A DNA stretch of 64,000 nucleotides from Moringa oleifera. Its lineage: Eukaryota; Streptophyta; Magnoliopsida; Brassicales; Moringaceae. Where the stretch lies: NCBI GenBank assembly GCA_021397835.1, contig JAJFZO010000724.1:2021001-2085000 (forward strand). Reading direction: 5' to 3'. The notes beneath the pieces were generated by a model. It was given only the letters and a program-made list of their open reading frames with translations. It was not told where the DNA came from and did not search any database. A program made the translations under genes and the position numbers. Within the stretch, counting starts at the first letter, position 1, and every line of letters begins with the position of its first letter. This document shows, piece after piece, positions 37,925 to 50,900 of the stretch.

Positions 37925-38560
37925 ACTATACATCGTATGCTATTGTGAGTGGACAATGACCTTCTCAACATAAGTACTTTTATGGCATATTCCTCTCCTT
38001 TTGAAGGGCTCTTTCAATATGCATGATGAAGATCGTTTACATGTCTTAGTTCATACTTATTGATATTATGCCATGCTTTTCTTGTTAATCTATTTTTTTT
38101 ATTTTTACTTTTACAAAAATATTTTATACAGATTGATTTCAATTTATTTTCAAGATGGTAGGAACTTTTACAGGATATATGGGTTATAATTAATATATAT
38201 ATATGTGGAAATATTTAATTTTTTATCAAGTTTAATAAAGAAAAGCATAAACATAGAATAAATTTACAACAAATTGAATTTAGATATTATTTGTAGATAT
38301 GGTCAAAAATCAAATAGATTAAGCCTTTTAACACTGAAAATCTAAGACACCTATAAGTTCTCCTAAGATTCAAGAAATCGAAGGAAAGGCATACACATAG
38401 ACAGGAAGGATTATTTAGAATATGATACACAGATTTACTGTATTAACATTAAAATAAGTTTGTGTGTATACTATGATACAATTATCCTAACCATGTTAAT
38501 TTAAAGTAAATTATTCATTTTTTAATTGTTAAGAGTTTTTTTTAACCTTTTATGTTTTTA
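37925..38560 (+). pseudogene. truncated second copy of the MYB gene 3' end and flank
   Basis: CATCGTATGCTATTGTGAG at 37931 aligns with CATCGCACGTTGCTGCGAG at 26336, in the last fifth of the intact MYB gene. The match continues through ATTCCTCTCC, AAGGG-TCTTTCAAT and GATGAAGAT versus GAAGATGAA. It then runs on into the 3' flank: GATATATGGGTTATAATTAA versus GATATATGGGTTATGATTAA, and CATGTTAATTTAAAGTAA versus TATGTTAATTTAAAGTAA, ending in TTTAATTGTTAAGAGTT versus TTTAATTGTTGAGAGTT. The coding part carries an in-frame TGA and lacks the MYB repeat. I infer an old tandem duplication of the MYB locus whose 5' part was lost, with the copies now separated by transposons. Confidence 0.8.
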
Positions 38561-38735
38561 ATTTGTTATTAATTTAACATGATACATTTGACATAAAAAT
38601 TTGTAAAAATAAAATAAAATTCAGAACTTACATATAGTATATAATTTGGTGTACTTTTTTATCATGGATTAAGTTTTGACAGAATTGTTGTAACCAAATT
38701 CTTAGTAAAGGATATACTTAACTAATGGTATATTA

Positions 38736-39605
38736 GGACATCTCCAACGAGACGGCAAAACGGCAATTTGCCGTCAAAATTAGAGTGAAACCGTCTCCAA
38801 CGAGACGGTAAATTAGATTCACCAATTTGGTGCAGCTACAGTACTGCACCAAATTGGTGAAATATTAAAAATATATTTTTTTATAAATTATTTTTTTAAA
38901 GATTTTAAATCAAATATATTTTTGATTAATAATTTAATAAATATATGATATTACTTAAAAAAATTATACCATTAAAAATATCTCTTCAAGATCTTCAAAA
39001 TAAGTCCAATATTCAATATATAATTTTGTTTTATTTAAATTATTATTAATAATAATTTATTTAATTAATAATAAAATTATATATACTATTAATATTATTA
39101 TTTAAAAATATATAAAAATTTAAAATAATTTATAATTTATGATATAATTTAAATTTTTGTATGAACATGATAAAAATAAATTTTTTTCAATTGATAACAC
39201 AGTACAATAAATATAACAACACATTAACGATTACAACTTAAACTGAAATTACAACATTAATTAAAATTACAGTAAAAATATTTTTATAAAATTTAATTGA
39301 TAAATTATTAATTTTAAAATTACTAAAAATTATAATTTATTATATAATATTAATTTTTAAAAAATATATAAATAAAAATAAAAATTTTAAATTATATTAA
39401 TTATTTTAAAAATATTTATAAATTAATTAATATTTATAAATATTTTTATTAAAAATTATTATTTATATTATTAAAATAATATTATAACACCAATTTGGTG
39501 CTAATGGATTGGAGATGAAAAAAATTTGGTGTTAGAATATTCTAAAAAGATTCTTTTTTAACATCAAATTAGTGTTAAATTTGGTGTTTTAGGTTGGAGA
39601 TGGTC
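38736..39605. mobile_element. PIF/Harbinger-type (Tourist-like) MITE, 870 bp
   Basis: The ends GGACATCTCCAAC and GTTGGAGATGGTC form a 13-bp terminal inverted repeat with two mismatches. Both sides are flanked by TTA (38733-38735 and 39606-39608), the target duplication typical of this superfamily. Near the left end CACCAATTTGGTGCAG (38820-38835) and its exact reverse complement (38844-38859) form a 16-bp perfect hairpin with an 8-nt loop. The word CACCAATTTGGTGC recurs near the right end (about 39489). The interior is AT-rich with no transposase, so the element is non-autonomous. Confidence 0.88.
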
Positions 39606-39910
39606 TTAGATTATTATATTTACTAAAATCAATTCTTTTTGTCGAAATAAAATACCAGTAATGATATGAAATATATACATCAACATGCTAAACTTTGAGA
39701 TTGGGAATTTTGTGATAAAAGAGAACTACGAATAGGGATAGTAATGGTTTATTACTAGCTCATTTAAAGAATTTTGAATTCGCAATTGATTAAAATGTAA
39801 ATAGTTGAATTTGTTTTGAATTTATTTAAATAATTTATTTTAATATCCAAATTTATCTTAAACTTGTTTATAATTACTTATATATTATCCCTACTCACTT
39901 GAGTCGGACA

Positions 39911-39970
<60 letters not shown>

Positions 39971-42900
39971 GAACTATAATAGAGTAACGTGTATCCTACT
40001 TATTAAATATTTATTTATCAAATTATTTAATATAATTAAATTTTAAATAAATTAGTAAAAATAAAAAATAACAATTTCATAATCAAAAATTAAATATTTT
40101 AGTATAATTAAATCTAAAATTCAAAGTTTAACTTATTAATCTAATTATATTAATAAGTTTAGTTTTAAAATATTTAAAAATTTAAATTCGAATTTAATCT
40201 GCATTCAATTTAGGTATTAAAATTTAAATTTAAATCCATTTCAAAAGGTTTCAACATATCTGAATCCTTTATATTCAAATCAAATCAGATAAGTACTCAC
40301 AAAATTCAGATCATAAAATTCAAATTAGTTATCAGCCTTAACTAAGAGAAATAAAAGTAAAAGATAAGGGAAGAACTAAAAAAAAAAGCTTATAAAAAAA
40401 AGAGCTCAAAATAGAAAGAACTAATGCTCTGAGAAAAGTGAGTTTCTCCTCATTTAAGACACCTCTTGCTTACCAACATGATAAAATAAAGACATTTGTT
40501 ATAAATAAATATATATATTGTATTATATTATATTATATTAATAAATTAAAAATAATTATCAAAATAAAAATAATCATTAATATAACTTAAAATGATTTAT
40601 ATCGTGATCAAATACTTGTATCGATCAATATTTTATTGTTTATATAAACTTATTTTGTTGACTTTTTTTTTGTCGTAATATGTAAAAAATTTTATTAATG
40701 AGTTTTTATTTCATTAATTATCAATATAAATTTATTTTATTGATATTTGTTTATCTGTCAACATATGAAAAAAGTTTTACTAATAAATTTTTATTAGTTA
40801 ATATAAATGTATCTTTAATGATAGATCTCATCCATGGGAGAATAACACTGCGTATCATTCATTTAGTGAAATAATAAATTTTTTTAATAATATAATAAGC
40901 AATTAAAATTTTTAATTTATATTCTAGAGATATACAAAATAATAAAAAACATTTCAAATACGTCTTTAAAATTATTTGTTTTAAATATATGACATTAACT
41001 ATTTATCAAGATTTGGCCCTTCTTTTCCCTCTACTTTTATAATTTGAAAAAACCCAACAATTTATAATTAATTTTGGACACGATATATGCCTATTGCTCA
41101 CAAAAGAGGACAATGAATCTCTACAATTACTGTAGTTTTACGCTACTTTTATATATGTTACACTTTTACTTATAATTCAAAAGATAAAGCATAAACCGAC
41201 TACTTTATGATTTCAACAACAAGAAGCATATATGTAAAATGTGTTTTAAACTTAAATTTGAAGAATAAGTATTTTCCGCTACAATATATTAAATACAATT
41301 AAATTTTTATGTCTAGTTGCTTAAGCGAGGGTATTTATAATAACTAATGATTCAAGTTTTGATATTTGATATTTTAATTTTTGAACAAAATTATTTTAAA
41401 ATGCAAGAGTAATTACATTAATTTTACTAAAACATTGAAATTCTAAGTGTATCTTACAAAACCTATGAGTTTGGAATGCTTCTCATACATTACCCATTTT
41501 CAAAAATCAAAAATCTAAATTTTATTAAATTTTTACAAAAATTTTCTTCCATTTTGCATGGTTCCCTTAAAGTTCTTTTAAGTAACATTTAACAAATCAT
41601 TACAAGAAGCAGTTTACACTTTCAGTTTACGGAAAGGTGCTCAAAAGTCTTTAAAGATTATGAAGGTTAGCTTGTTTGTAAAACACAGTTTTTGTCTCCT
41701 TTTTTTTTTTTTTCTTTTTAGATTTTAAAAACAAAAGTAAATAGTTAATTTGTAAATTTAATTAAGTTTTATTTTAATAATTTTTTCCTGTATTATACAT
41801 TGGATTTTTATTTCTATGTTTTTATTTGCATTACGATTATATTTTTTGTGTGTGACTATTAAGTTGTCTTTGTGTCTTGGTTTTGAATTTGGTGTGTCAT
41901 TTGTGTGTTAGTATTCATGGTGTTGTACATAATCTCCTTTATTGCAATGTTTCATGTCCTCATATAATATTTACTACTTTTGTGTAATATTTCATGATTT
42001 TAGATGATTTTTTTCTAATCTCGTAAAATATTTTATGATACTAAATCTTCCAAGCTCATAAAATTATGATTTAATTCCTGTTTTATAACAAGGGTTGGCC
42101 TATGTTTCAGGGGTGACAGGCTTAAACTTTTAAAATTTTAAATTTAATTTAACATATAATGAAAATTTTTTAAAAATAAATAAATTTAGATAAAATTTAA
42201 TATGCCATTGAAAAAGGAAAAATAAGAATTAAATTTTAATTATTTACAAATTTAATATAATAAAAATTAACTTCTTAAAACTGTTAGAAAAATCATTTTT
42301 AATGATTAATTGATATTGATATTTTTTAGTGCATAATTTTAATTTTAATTTTAATTTATCATTATAATTTTAAAAATTATTTTTAATTTTTTTTTTCTAA
42401 ACCTCCAAAGTGTTTGGACAGACCCTAGTTATAACCCAAGTTACTTTTGGATGAATCATAGGGACTAACTCATCTTAAGTTTTTTATTATTAATAATATT
42501 TTTTTATATATACTTCTTTCCAAAAATTTCATGAAATTTTGCTGTTTTGAACTATTTCTTCTGTTATATTATATTGTCAACTCAATGTACAGTAAAATTA
42601 TTATTTTTGTATAAAAACATTTAATTAATTACTTAAATTTTCATTTAAAAATAATTATTAAACTGATCCATATCTCCAATATTAACATTGAGAGAATTAA
42701 AAATGAAGACTGACATTATTACTAAAATATTAAAAGAACATAAGCTTTAATGTATTCTTGAACTTTTATTTTTCTTTTAGGTAAGAAGAGCAATATGTAT
42801 TGCTAACCTTTCCGCTGCTTCTTTTTTTTTTTTTAATCTTAAGATTCGAAACCTGAAAATAAAATATGACAATGGCGTCAATGGAAAGCTCATGACAATC

Positions 42901-43117
42901 AAATCAGTATTCACAAAGATTAAAGCATATAGACATAACATGATAGGAGACTGAAATGGCTAGCTGCAATAAAATAAGCAGTTCTCTGGCTACAAGAAAA
43001 ACAAGGGACACTTTACATAAAGATGTTTCCTCAGTTTATCGGCCAAGAAATGAAATTAGCTTTGACACCACAACTCAAAACAGGAAGTGATTACAGTTGG
43101 GAACTTCGGTAAAAATA
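39606..43117. other. AT-rich spacer left of the CRD1 gene
   Basis: Contains a long (TA)n microsatellite at 39920-39968. No gene is supported. The last few hundred bases before 43118 should include the 3' UTR of CRD1, which is transcribed leftward. Confidence 0.6.
39920..39968. repeat. (TA)n microsatellite
   Basis: About 24 uninterrupted TA units. Confidence 0.95.
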
Positions 43118-45886
43118 TCAGTACACAAGTTGTGGTTCAAACTCTGCAAAGTCCACGGAGCCAGACTCAATGGGTGGCATTAGATATGCTGCCAAAATCT
43201 CAGAAACCAAAGCTGCAACCAGTGGAATCCTCTTCAAGTTTTTCACTAAAGAAATTTCCTCACTCTCCCCGACAGCAATCAGCTTCTGGTTAATCTCTAC
43301 CATACGGTCCAACTTTCTCTTGAACTCTGGGTTCTCAACATCGGGCACAGCTGGAAAAATCCTGGCTGTTGTTCGATTTGTCTGCACAAAGAGAAGTTCA
43401 GCCGAACAACTGGGTCATTATTGAATTTTCAAGATTATATCATATGATGCTCTCCTGGCTACTGAGAGGTTTTAACATTGTCTATTGGTATCCCATCAAG
43501 TATTTTATTGGTTGTCTTCTAAACTTACGAGACACAGACAAATACAAATTATGGATGCAAATTTTGAGTAAACCACTTGGAATCTAATGGATTCAACTTC
43601 TAATCCTGATGCCTATAACCCTCGAGAGCATTGTGCTCCTAGATATATCCAAACTAAAAAAATAGTTCCCCTTTGACTTGATCCAGTATTATTCCTTGAA
43701 AATGAAAGTTTCTTGTGGAAAGTGAAACATGATACATATTCTGTGTAAATTCCTATAGCCATTGTGTTATATATACTATACATGTCGATGTCTGTGGACA
43801 GTTGCATAGTCAGCATGTGCATGCTCGTATAAAGTAGAACAATATGGAGATGCAATCTCACCTCAATGATGACATGCATGTCAAATTCTTTGGTGTCGAG
43901 CCCAATGCCCTCATAGAAAGCAGTTCGCTGGCAGTCATTGAGGTACATTGTCACATATACCTGCAGAATAAATGTTAGAACTAATGTGAGAAGTATAAAA
44001 ATTTATGGATAGGTGATCATTATTGTGCTAATGAAAACTTATAGAAGGTTTCCAACACAAACGGACAAAACGAAAACAAGTTTCAGGTCCAAGACATTTA
44101 AATTCACATGGCTGCAACTTGAATATTTTACTTGAACTCATAGAGTTGAAGAAAAAAGAATCAGGTTCATCGTTTCATTTTGCACACAGGAGAATGTCAG
44201 TTCTATATACTGTGGGATTTTGTAACCTCTTTCATTATGGTACATGAAGTTCAGTAAAATCTAACGTTATACATCTGACTTCAAACAGAGAAGCATGTTT
44301 ACAGTGGAAAATGCAAGCTTCAATTATCTCTCCCAACATCCCTATAGGTGTTTTTATGTTTGCAGTCCACCACAGCATTAGAACAAAGATCAAAAGCTTA
44401 TGGCCGAAGGACAAATTAGCATTGCAGAGAAAATTACCGATAGACAGAAAAATCGAGCCCACAATTTTGCCTTCCAATCATTGAGGAATTGAGGCTGTGC
44501 CTTTAGCAGTGCAGAGAAGAAATCACCATGACGGTTCTCATCCTGGCACCAGTTCTCAAAATACTTGAAAATGGGGTAGCACTGATAATGTGGATTCGCC
44601 TTTAGATGTCTGAATATGGTGATGTACCGCCAGTATCCAATTTTCTCAGATAGATATGTAGCATAGAAAATGAACTTTGGCTTGAAAAAGGTGTATTTCC
44701 TGGCCTTTGTAAGGAACCCCAAATCTAGTGCCAAGTTGAAATCAGACAACCCCTTGTTCAAAAACCTGCAACAAGCAAAACCATAACATCATTTCTGTGC
44801 CTGTCAGCAATCTCTACCAGTTAGAGACTTGTGTGCATACCCAGCATGCCTGGCTTCATCTCTGGACATGAGAGAGAAGATCTCAGCTACCACTGGATTG
44901 GTTTTCTGTGACATCCATACTCAGAACAGTGAATTAAATAAGAAAAAAGTCTCAGATATATCAAAATAATAAAGGAAAGCTCAATTATATTCTAAAATTA
45001 AAAATTATCAGCTACATGCACAAAGGCATCTAAGTTCAAGTCAAAACTTGAAGAAAATAACCCAAGGATCCAAAAACAACTTTACCATATGCTCAGGTCA
45101 GTCTCATTTTAAGAAATTCCTTAAATAGGGATAGTAGCTTTCTTAATAGTGATACTCTCAATACAAAAAATTGCAGCTATTAAGTAATTTCAAATCAGTG
45201 GTTTTCATGAACCATCATCACAGGAAGATCAATGTAAAGTGAAACAGGGGGAAATGAAACACCACCAGACCAAGTGGTTACTCTGCCGTAATTCACAATG
45301 GAAACAAGTTTACATTCATGACAAGAAAACATCCACATTAATTACATAATCCAGAAACCAAAAATGTAAAGATGACGTGAAGAGGGGCAGAAAAGAAACT
45401 CAAGGAACAGCATACCTTAAGCCTCCTTCCAAGCTCTTTGTAAAGAAGGAAGCCAGAGAACTCGGCAGTGCAGGACCTCTCCAAGAACTCGACAAAAATC
45501 TGCCTCAGGGGACCTTCCATCTTATCAGCAGCTTCCTTGAACTCCTTGTTCCGAACAAAGTGGGTCTGGTTGTAGTCAGTCTTGAACTCCTCCAGCAGTG
45601 CCTCAAACTCCGACTGGTTCAAGTTCTTGTTGATCTCAGTATTGAAAAGAGTTTCCATCTCTTCAAAGTCCGTGGTGTAGAATCTTGGCGTCAAAAGTGT
45701 CTCCTTTATTGCAGTTTTAGCTGCTTTCTTGCTTGGCTTAGCGGGTGCGGTGGTTGTCTGCGAGGAGGCTGATATTTTCATGGTGGTGAATTTGATGAAT
45801 GAACATTTTCTGGGGTTGCTAAATTTTGGGTTGGTAGTACTACTGAATTTAGAAATGGGTTTTACAAGGGCCATCTCTGCCGCCAT
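43118..45886 (-). CDS. CRD1: magnesium-protoporphyrin IX monomethyl ester [oxidative] cyclase, chloroplast
   Basis: Five exons on the minus strand: 45416-45886, 44841-44905, 44438-44765, 43862-43960 and 43118-43381. Together they encode 408 aa, one short of the Arabidopsis CRD1/CHL27 length as I recall it. The first 40-60 residues are rich in Ser, Thr, Lys and Ala, as in a transit peptide. The mature part shows di-iron ligand motifs: Glu142 in the SCTAEFSGF stretch, EARH at 174-177 and ENRH at 255-258. It ends EPQLVY. Family knowledge: this AcsF-type subunit closes the isocyclic E ring in chlorophyll synthesis, using O2, in plastid membranes together with YCF54/LCAA1. All splice sites are GT-AG and frames join cleanly (phases 0, 2, 0, 0). 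Confidence 0.96.
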
Positions 45887-45978
45887 TGTTGGAGCAAAGC
45901 TCTTCTCCAGCAGGAACAGATGCAGTGGCAGCAGAGGGAAAAGAGAAAGGAGTTTTAGAAGAGGAGACAGGAGGGAGG

Positions 45979-46078
45979 GATAAGATGCGGGAACTATAAT
46001 TGGTTGACAGTTGATTGAATCTCATCCAAGGAAATCCAGGACTTGAAGCGGTAGCTTGACACGTGTCATATACTTATA
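45979..46078 (-). promoter_or_regulatory. CRD1 promoter with G-box, CCAAT box and I-box
   Basis: GACACGTGTC at 46058-46067 is a perfect palindrome containing the CACGTG G-box, about 175 bp before the start codon. A CCAAT box lies at 45999-46003 on the minus strand, a GATAAG I-box core at 45979-45984 on the plus strand, and a TATAAGTATA-like word at 46069-46078 (minus). G-box and GATAA elements are typical of light-regulated photosynthesis genes bound by PIF and HY5 factors. Which TATA-like word is used is not clear. Confidence 0.5.
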
Positions 46079-46079
46079 G

Positions 46080-47999
46080 GCTGTCTTGATAACATAACTG
46101 GTTGTGATAATGCCAAGTGGGGTTAGAACTTCTGGTGTAGCTTTCACCAACATTAGATTTTTCTATGAGGATTTCTCTTTTCCCCTTAAATAAGTTACAA
46201 ATGGAAAATTGGTTGATAGGATTTCAGTCTTTTGGGGATGATTGGCGGGAGGGATAGGGGGTGTATTTCTTGCTCATGTACTGTATATGGACTGCTGATA
46301 AATATGTAAAGTGACCTTTGATTTTTAGATTTTTTTTTTTTTTGGGGTTTTCGGAATTTGTTAATTGGCAGGATGAAGGGAACACCTGAGGTGACAATGG
46401 ATCATTTGGTGAAAGCCCCTATGGGAAAAAACTTAACAAAACCACTTGATTATGTGAGAGGGCCCAAACAATGGCAAGTTGGTAAGAGAGATGAAAATAA
46501 AAAACTAGAGAGCAACCCTATTGACCAATCAGTATTACTTATTATGCCAAATGCCTCCTTAAGAAATCTGTGTTAGAAAATGTTTTGCCACAAATGGAAC
46601 CATCACAATAGCTAATTCAAAAAAATTAGTTTATTTAACAAAATTTTATTTTTTTATAAAATTGACTTTTTTTTTTTGAAAAAATATTCTACTTGAATTG
46701 ACCATCTATTTGGACAGTGAATTAGGTAATTTGTGAACTTAGGTACTAATCTGAACTTGATATTTAGCATTTTGCAGGCAGAAAATGAAAAGTTATCTCA
46801 TGACCTGAAGATAAGCTTTTATTTGCAGGAGCACAAGTTGGGAACCAATACATTTACATACAGCTGTGTTAAAAGTCTGAACACACAAGAAGTCACCCAA
46901 CCAAGCACTCTTTATTTACTGACCTGACCCATACTTATTTCTCATATCATGTTCAACATTTTAATCCTTCATTTCATGGACGAAAAGAGAAAAATAACTA
47001 AGGAAGAAAAACGAGAACTGTCAAACCAAATGTGTCAAGAGAGAAGTATATTGCACAAGTGTGTAAGTGAAATGACATTCTTTATCTTAAAATGCAATTA
47101 ATTCCTGAAACCTACAACACGCACAGGGAAAATAGAAAATTAACCATCTCAGCCTTCCATTGAGAGGCCATTCCAAGGAAAAAAAAAAAAAAAAAAGGGG
47201 TGGGAGGGGAAGGAGAAAAGCGGAAACAAAACTAGAGTTTCAAACTATGGACATCTTCCTTACACACTTTGATTTGCAGTGCAGTTTCCAAGTTATTTTG
47301 AACACAAACTTCCATGTACAACTTAGAAACATGACTGGACTTCACAAACAACAGCTGAAAGCATTTGACCGATTTCCTGCTATCCACCACAAAAAAATTT
47401 GTTGAGCTCACACTAAACAGCCGTACTCCACAAAATGAAGCCCTCTCGAAACTACTAATGCAGTTGCAGGTAAAAAGGTTACATCCTCCACCCACTTCAA
47501 AGTTGTGCATGCTATATCAATGGGCCCTTCAAAAGTAAAAGAGAAGAGTAATGGAACATGTATATCTGCGCTATTCTCATACTAAATGACATAGCTCAAG
47601 AAGAAACCAAATAGAACATTGTCTTATTGCTCCTAACTATGTTATTGTCTTATGCCGCTGAGCTGGTGGAGCCACGATAAAAGCTTTGAAACTTCTAAAG
47701 ATAACCTCATCTAAGCAACATACCAGTAAATTTGGCAGGTTCATCCAATTCTATTTGTTCATTTGTGTATCTATCAATAGGGAAACATGTTTTTTCTCCA
47801 ATAACACTATCTAATAAAGGCTCATCTACGAAGGTATATTAAGCTGTGGAACTACTTTAATTGGTTCAAGGATACCATAAGAGAAATAGCAAGATAAAGC
47901 GGAGACAAAGGAAGAGAGAGGAAGAGAAAGATTAAGAGAGTAGGTAAATACCTCTATAAATGAAGAATTGCTGCCATGGGTTGATGAGAGTTAATACAA
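46080..47999. other. intergenic stretch between CRD1 and the first PAT gene
   Basis: Holds the distal promoter of CRD1 and, toward 48000, the 3' UTR of the minus-strand PAT gene. Open frames at 46358-46576, 46733-46927 and 47232-47510 show no domain. A poly(A)/purine tract sits at 47178-47225. A pyrimidine-rich minus-strand tract at about 47880-47960 next to GTATTTACC could mark a 3' UTR intron, which cannot be decided here. Confidence 0.45.
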
Positions 48000-50900
48000 T
48001 CATTTCTTCACTGCATTAGTATCATCTCCCACAGGAGGACTTTGAATAGATTCTCCAGTGCTATCTTTTGTAGTAGAGCATTGTGCAAATTCTCCTGCTC
48101 CATCTCCAAAAGCTGAGGTTTGCATGGAATCCATTGTTCCACCTCCAGCAATGAAAATTTGCACAGCTTCTTCCTGATCTTTCTCAACAGCGAAGAATGG
48201 ATCAAAGGAGTGTATGCCTCCTTCCTCCTTCACCTTCAAATCATCATCAGAACTATCATAATCCAAATTACGTAAAATCTCAGGAAGTGGATATCTACCA
48301 TCCTCCACAAGCTTGCTTCCCATCTCAATGTCAATTTTCTCCTTTGAGCTAACTATACCTTCCCCAAGATTTGGAGTCGCAGAACCAACAAGGACAGGTT
48401 CATGTTCCTCCACAAATGATCTGAATTTATTCAGTGATGGTGGGATTTTCGAGAAAAAAACTTCTCCAACGTTTCCTAAGACTCCCCTGTTATATGGATT
48501 CTCCTTCTTATCATATCGATAACGGAAGTTCTCATACGTGGTCTGTATCCAAAAAGAAAAAGGATCAGAAATAGCACCTTGTGTACAAAAAACAGAAATG
48601 GAAAAGTAAAAGATCAACAAAAAAGTCTTTACTTCAAAGGAAGCACGCCCCAAATAAAGAGCACATGTTGCATAAGAAATGAAAGAGTGCACACAACTGG
48701 AAACTGACATTGAAAAACAGACAAGAATGGACAAAATCCCATACAGTCCAAGCTCCTTGGGTCTGATTATATTCTTCTCTATTGTCATTGTTTAGGAAGC
48801 TGAATGCGGGTCTTGTTTTGGTTTCTTCTTTTCCTGTGTTCCATTTCTTCCTTACAGGGTAATGTTTCTTGTTTGCTAGAAGTCAGTAACTGATTTACCT
48901 CATCAAACTCTCTCTTATAATCCTAATTGACAAGAATTTTAAATCCAAAAATCCCTAGTTCCCACCTTTACCAGAAAATAATATAAGTTGAACCACATAC
49001 AGTGCAGAAATTCTAATGATTCTCCATCTTTAAGGGAAAATGTTAACATGAGAATGTGCAGAACACGCACAAAGCCTCCTATATAATATAAGTATTAGCT
49101 CAAAATGAAAAAAGCAAAGGCTAATACTCTGTCAGAGAGAGCAGTTGAGGTTTCAACAGAAAGGTTTTTTCTTGAACAGCTTTCCTTTCACACTTCAATA
49201 TTGTAAAAGAAACAAATTTGTAGAAGAATTTGTTACAGGACTTTCAAATGTAATTTTTCAGGTGATACTCATTGGTACATGCATGAAATATCAATGCTTG
49301 TGGATGAAGGGCAAAAGAGTTCTGAGCCCCGTGGCCATGCTGAAGGAACTTGAACTTGTATATTAATCATGTCAAATGACACCAAAAACCAAAGATTAAC
49401 AAAGTCATGAAGAAAATGATACAAAAATTAGTTTCATAGGCTGTCAGACTGGGTCCTTCATGGGAAAAATGGGTTATCTATACACAAAAACTTATGCCAC
49501 AAGGAGAAAGCCCTTGAGGCCTAGAGTTATAAGATACACAATTAAGCAAAGCAATCTGATAAGATAACACTCATCAGAAACCAGTATATACAGCAAAAGC
49601 AAAGAAATTCTAGAATTGCATAAATTCTATTCAGGTGAAATTTATAAGCTTAGCATAAAAACTTTTGGTAGCAGCAACCAGCAAGATTATGGCCTAAAGA
49701 AAGAGTGCAAGTCAGTCAGACGTCACACTGAAAGATGGAAAGTCCGGTAAGTTCCAGATGGCTTAAGTACATTACAGTGTCTTCTAGAAAAGACTGCTTA
49801 AATGAATATGCTGACATGAAAGTTACATAAATCATAGATTTGTGGCAAAAGATGACAATTTCAGGACAAATACCAAACATGTTCTTACCTATTGATGTTG
49901 AGTGCTGACCTTCAATTTGCCTTATGTTGATAGATAAATGAGGTTCTATTATGATGATACCATCGAAAGAAGTGAACTTATGAGCATATACTGGATTCTG
50001 AGCCTCTTTGCATTTATATACAAGGGAATATCCTTTTTTTTTTTTTTTTTGGAGCAGGAACAAAATTATATACAAGGGAATATCACTGTAATGCATTTGA
50101 TAGTTGTCTGTTCGTGTGTCATTATCACTGTTTCTAACCAATTTTATGAGATTGAGTCAACTTCTAAGAGGAAGTTATGAGAAATTGATAGTCAAGTATG
50201 CTTATTGTTTTCGAAAACATACTTTCCACCCAATCAATCAGAAAAGGTAAAACACAACAAGTCCCATATTCAAGGTGTGAGATTCATTATGCGCAAACTA
50301 ATGAATGTGTAGAGTGTCAATTCAGTGAAAACAACAAAGGACAAAAGGTGATAAGTATTGTGCTGTAATCCAATTGATTGTCAAAAGAGGAAAACTAAAC
50401 TCAAGGGCAAGTTTTCTCAAGGTGTAACAAATTACTCAAATAATAATAATAAATATATAAACTTCTACAGAAAAAATAATAACTAGATAAGCAAATATAA
50501 CGTACTTAATAGGGCTATCAAGGAATTCTAGCACAAACATTATTCTCGTTATGAGCTTTTGTCTTTTAGGCTTCTTTTCTTTATGTTGCTTTTGACAAGT
50601 GAGATTTGATTTACCTTAGGATTAAGACTTCAATAATCATTAAAGTCAACATCAAGCTTGTTAAAGATGAAGTATCAAGAGAAAATTACCAGTTTGCATT
50701 TGATCCCCTTTTAATCTCTTAGTTTTAGAATCGAGCCCACCACTCTTCTGAGTGGGACTGGCCTACAGAGGCCAGGCCATTTTCTGCAACCTATGCCCTC
50801 AATTCCAGGTCTGTCATGTTAGGCTCCCTTTTCATCTCCTAGGACTCAATATTCAGCTGGAACATGCTAGATTGAATTCAATGTTTCAAGAGCTAAAGAC

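Noticed and set aside
39727..40350. Possible hAT-like MITE (AGGGATAGTAATGG at one side, GTTATCAGCCTTAAC at the other)
   Set aside because: The inverted ends match poorly and no 8-bp target duplication is seen.
42090..42430. Possible MITE between GGGTTGGCCTATGTTTC and GTTTGGACAGACCCT
   Set aside because: Only loosely complementary ends and no clear target duplication.
48313..48522. Plus-strand frame opposite PAT exon 5
   Set aside because: Shadow of a conserved coding exon on the other strand.
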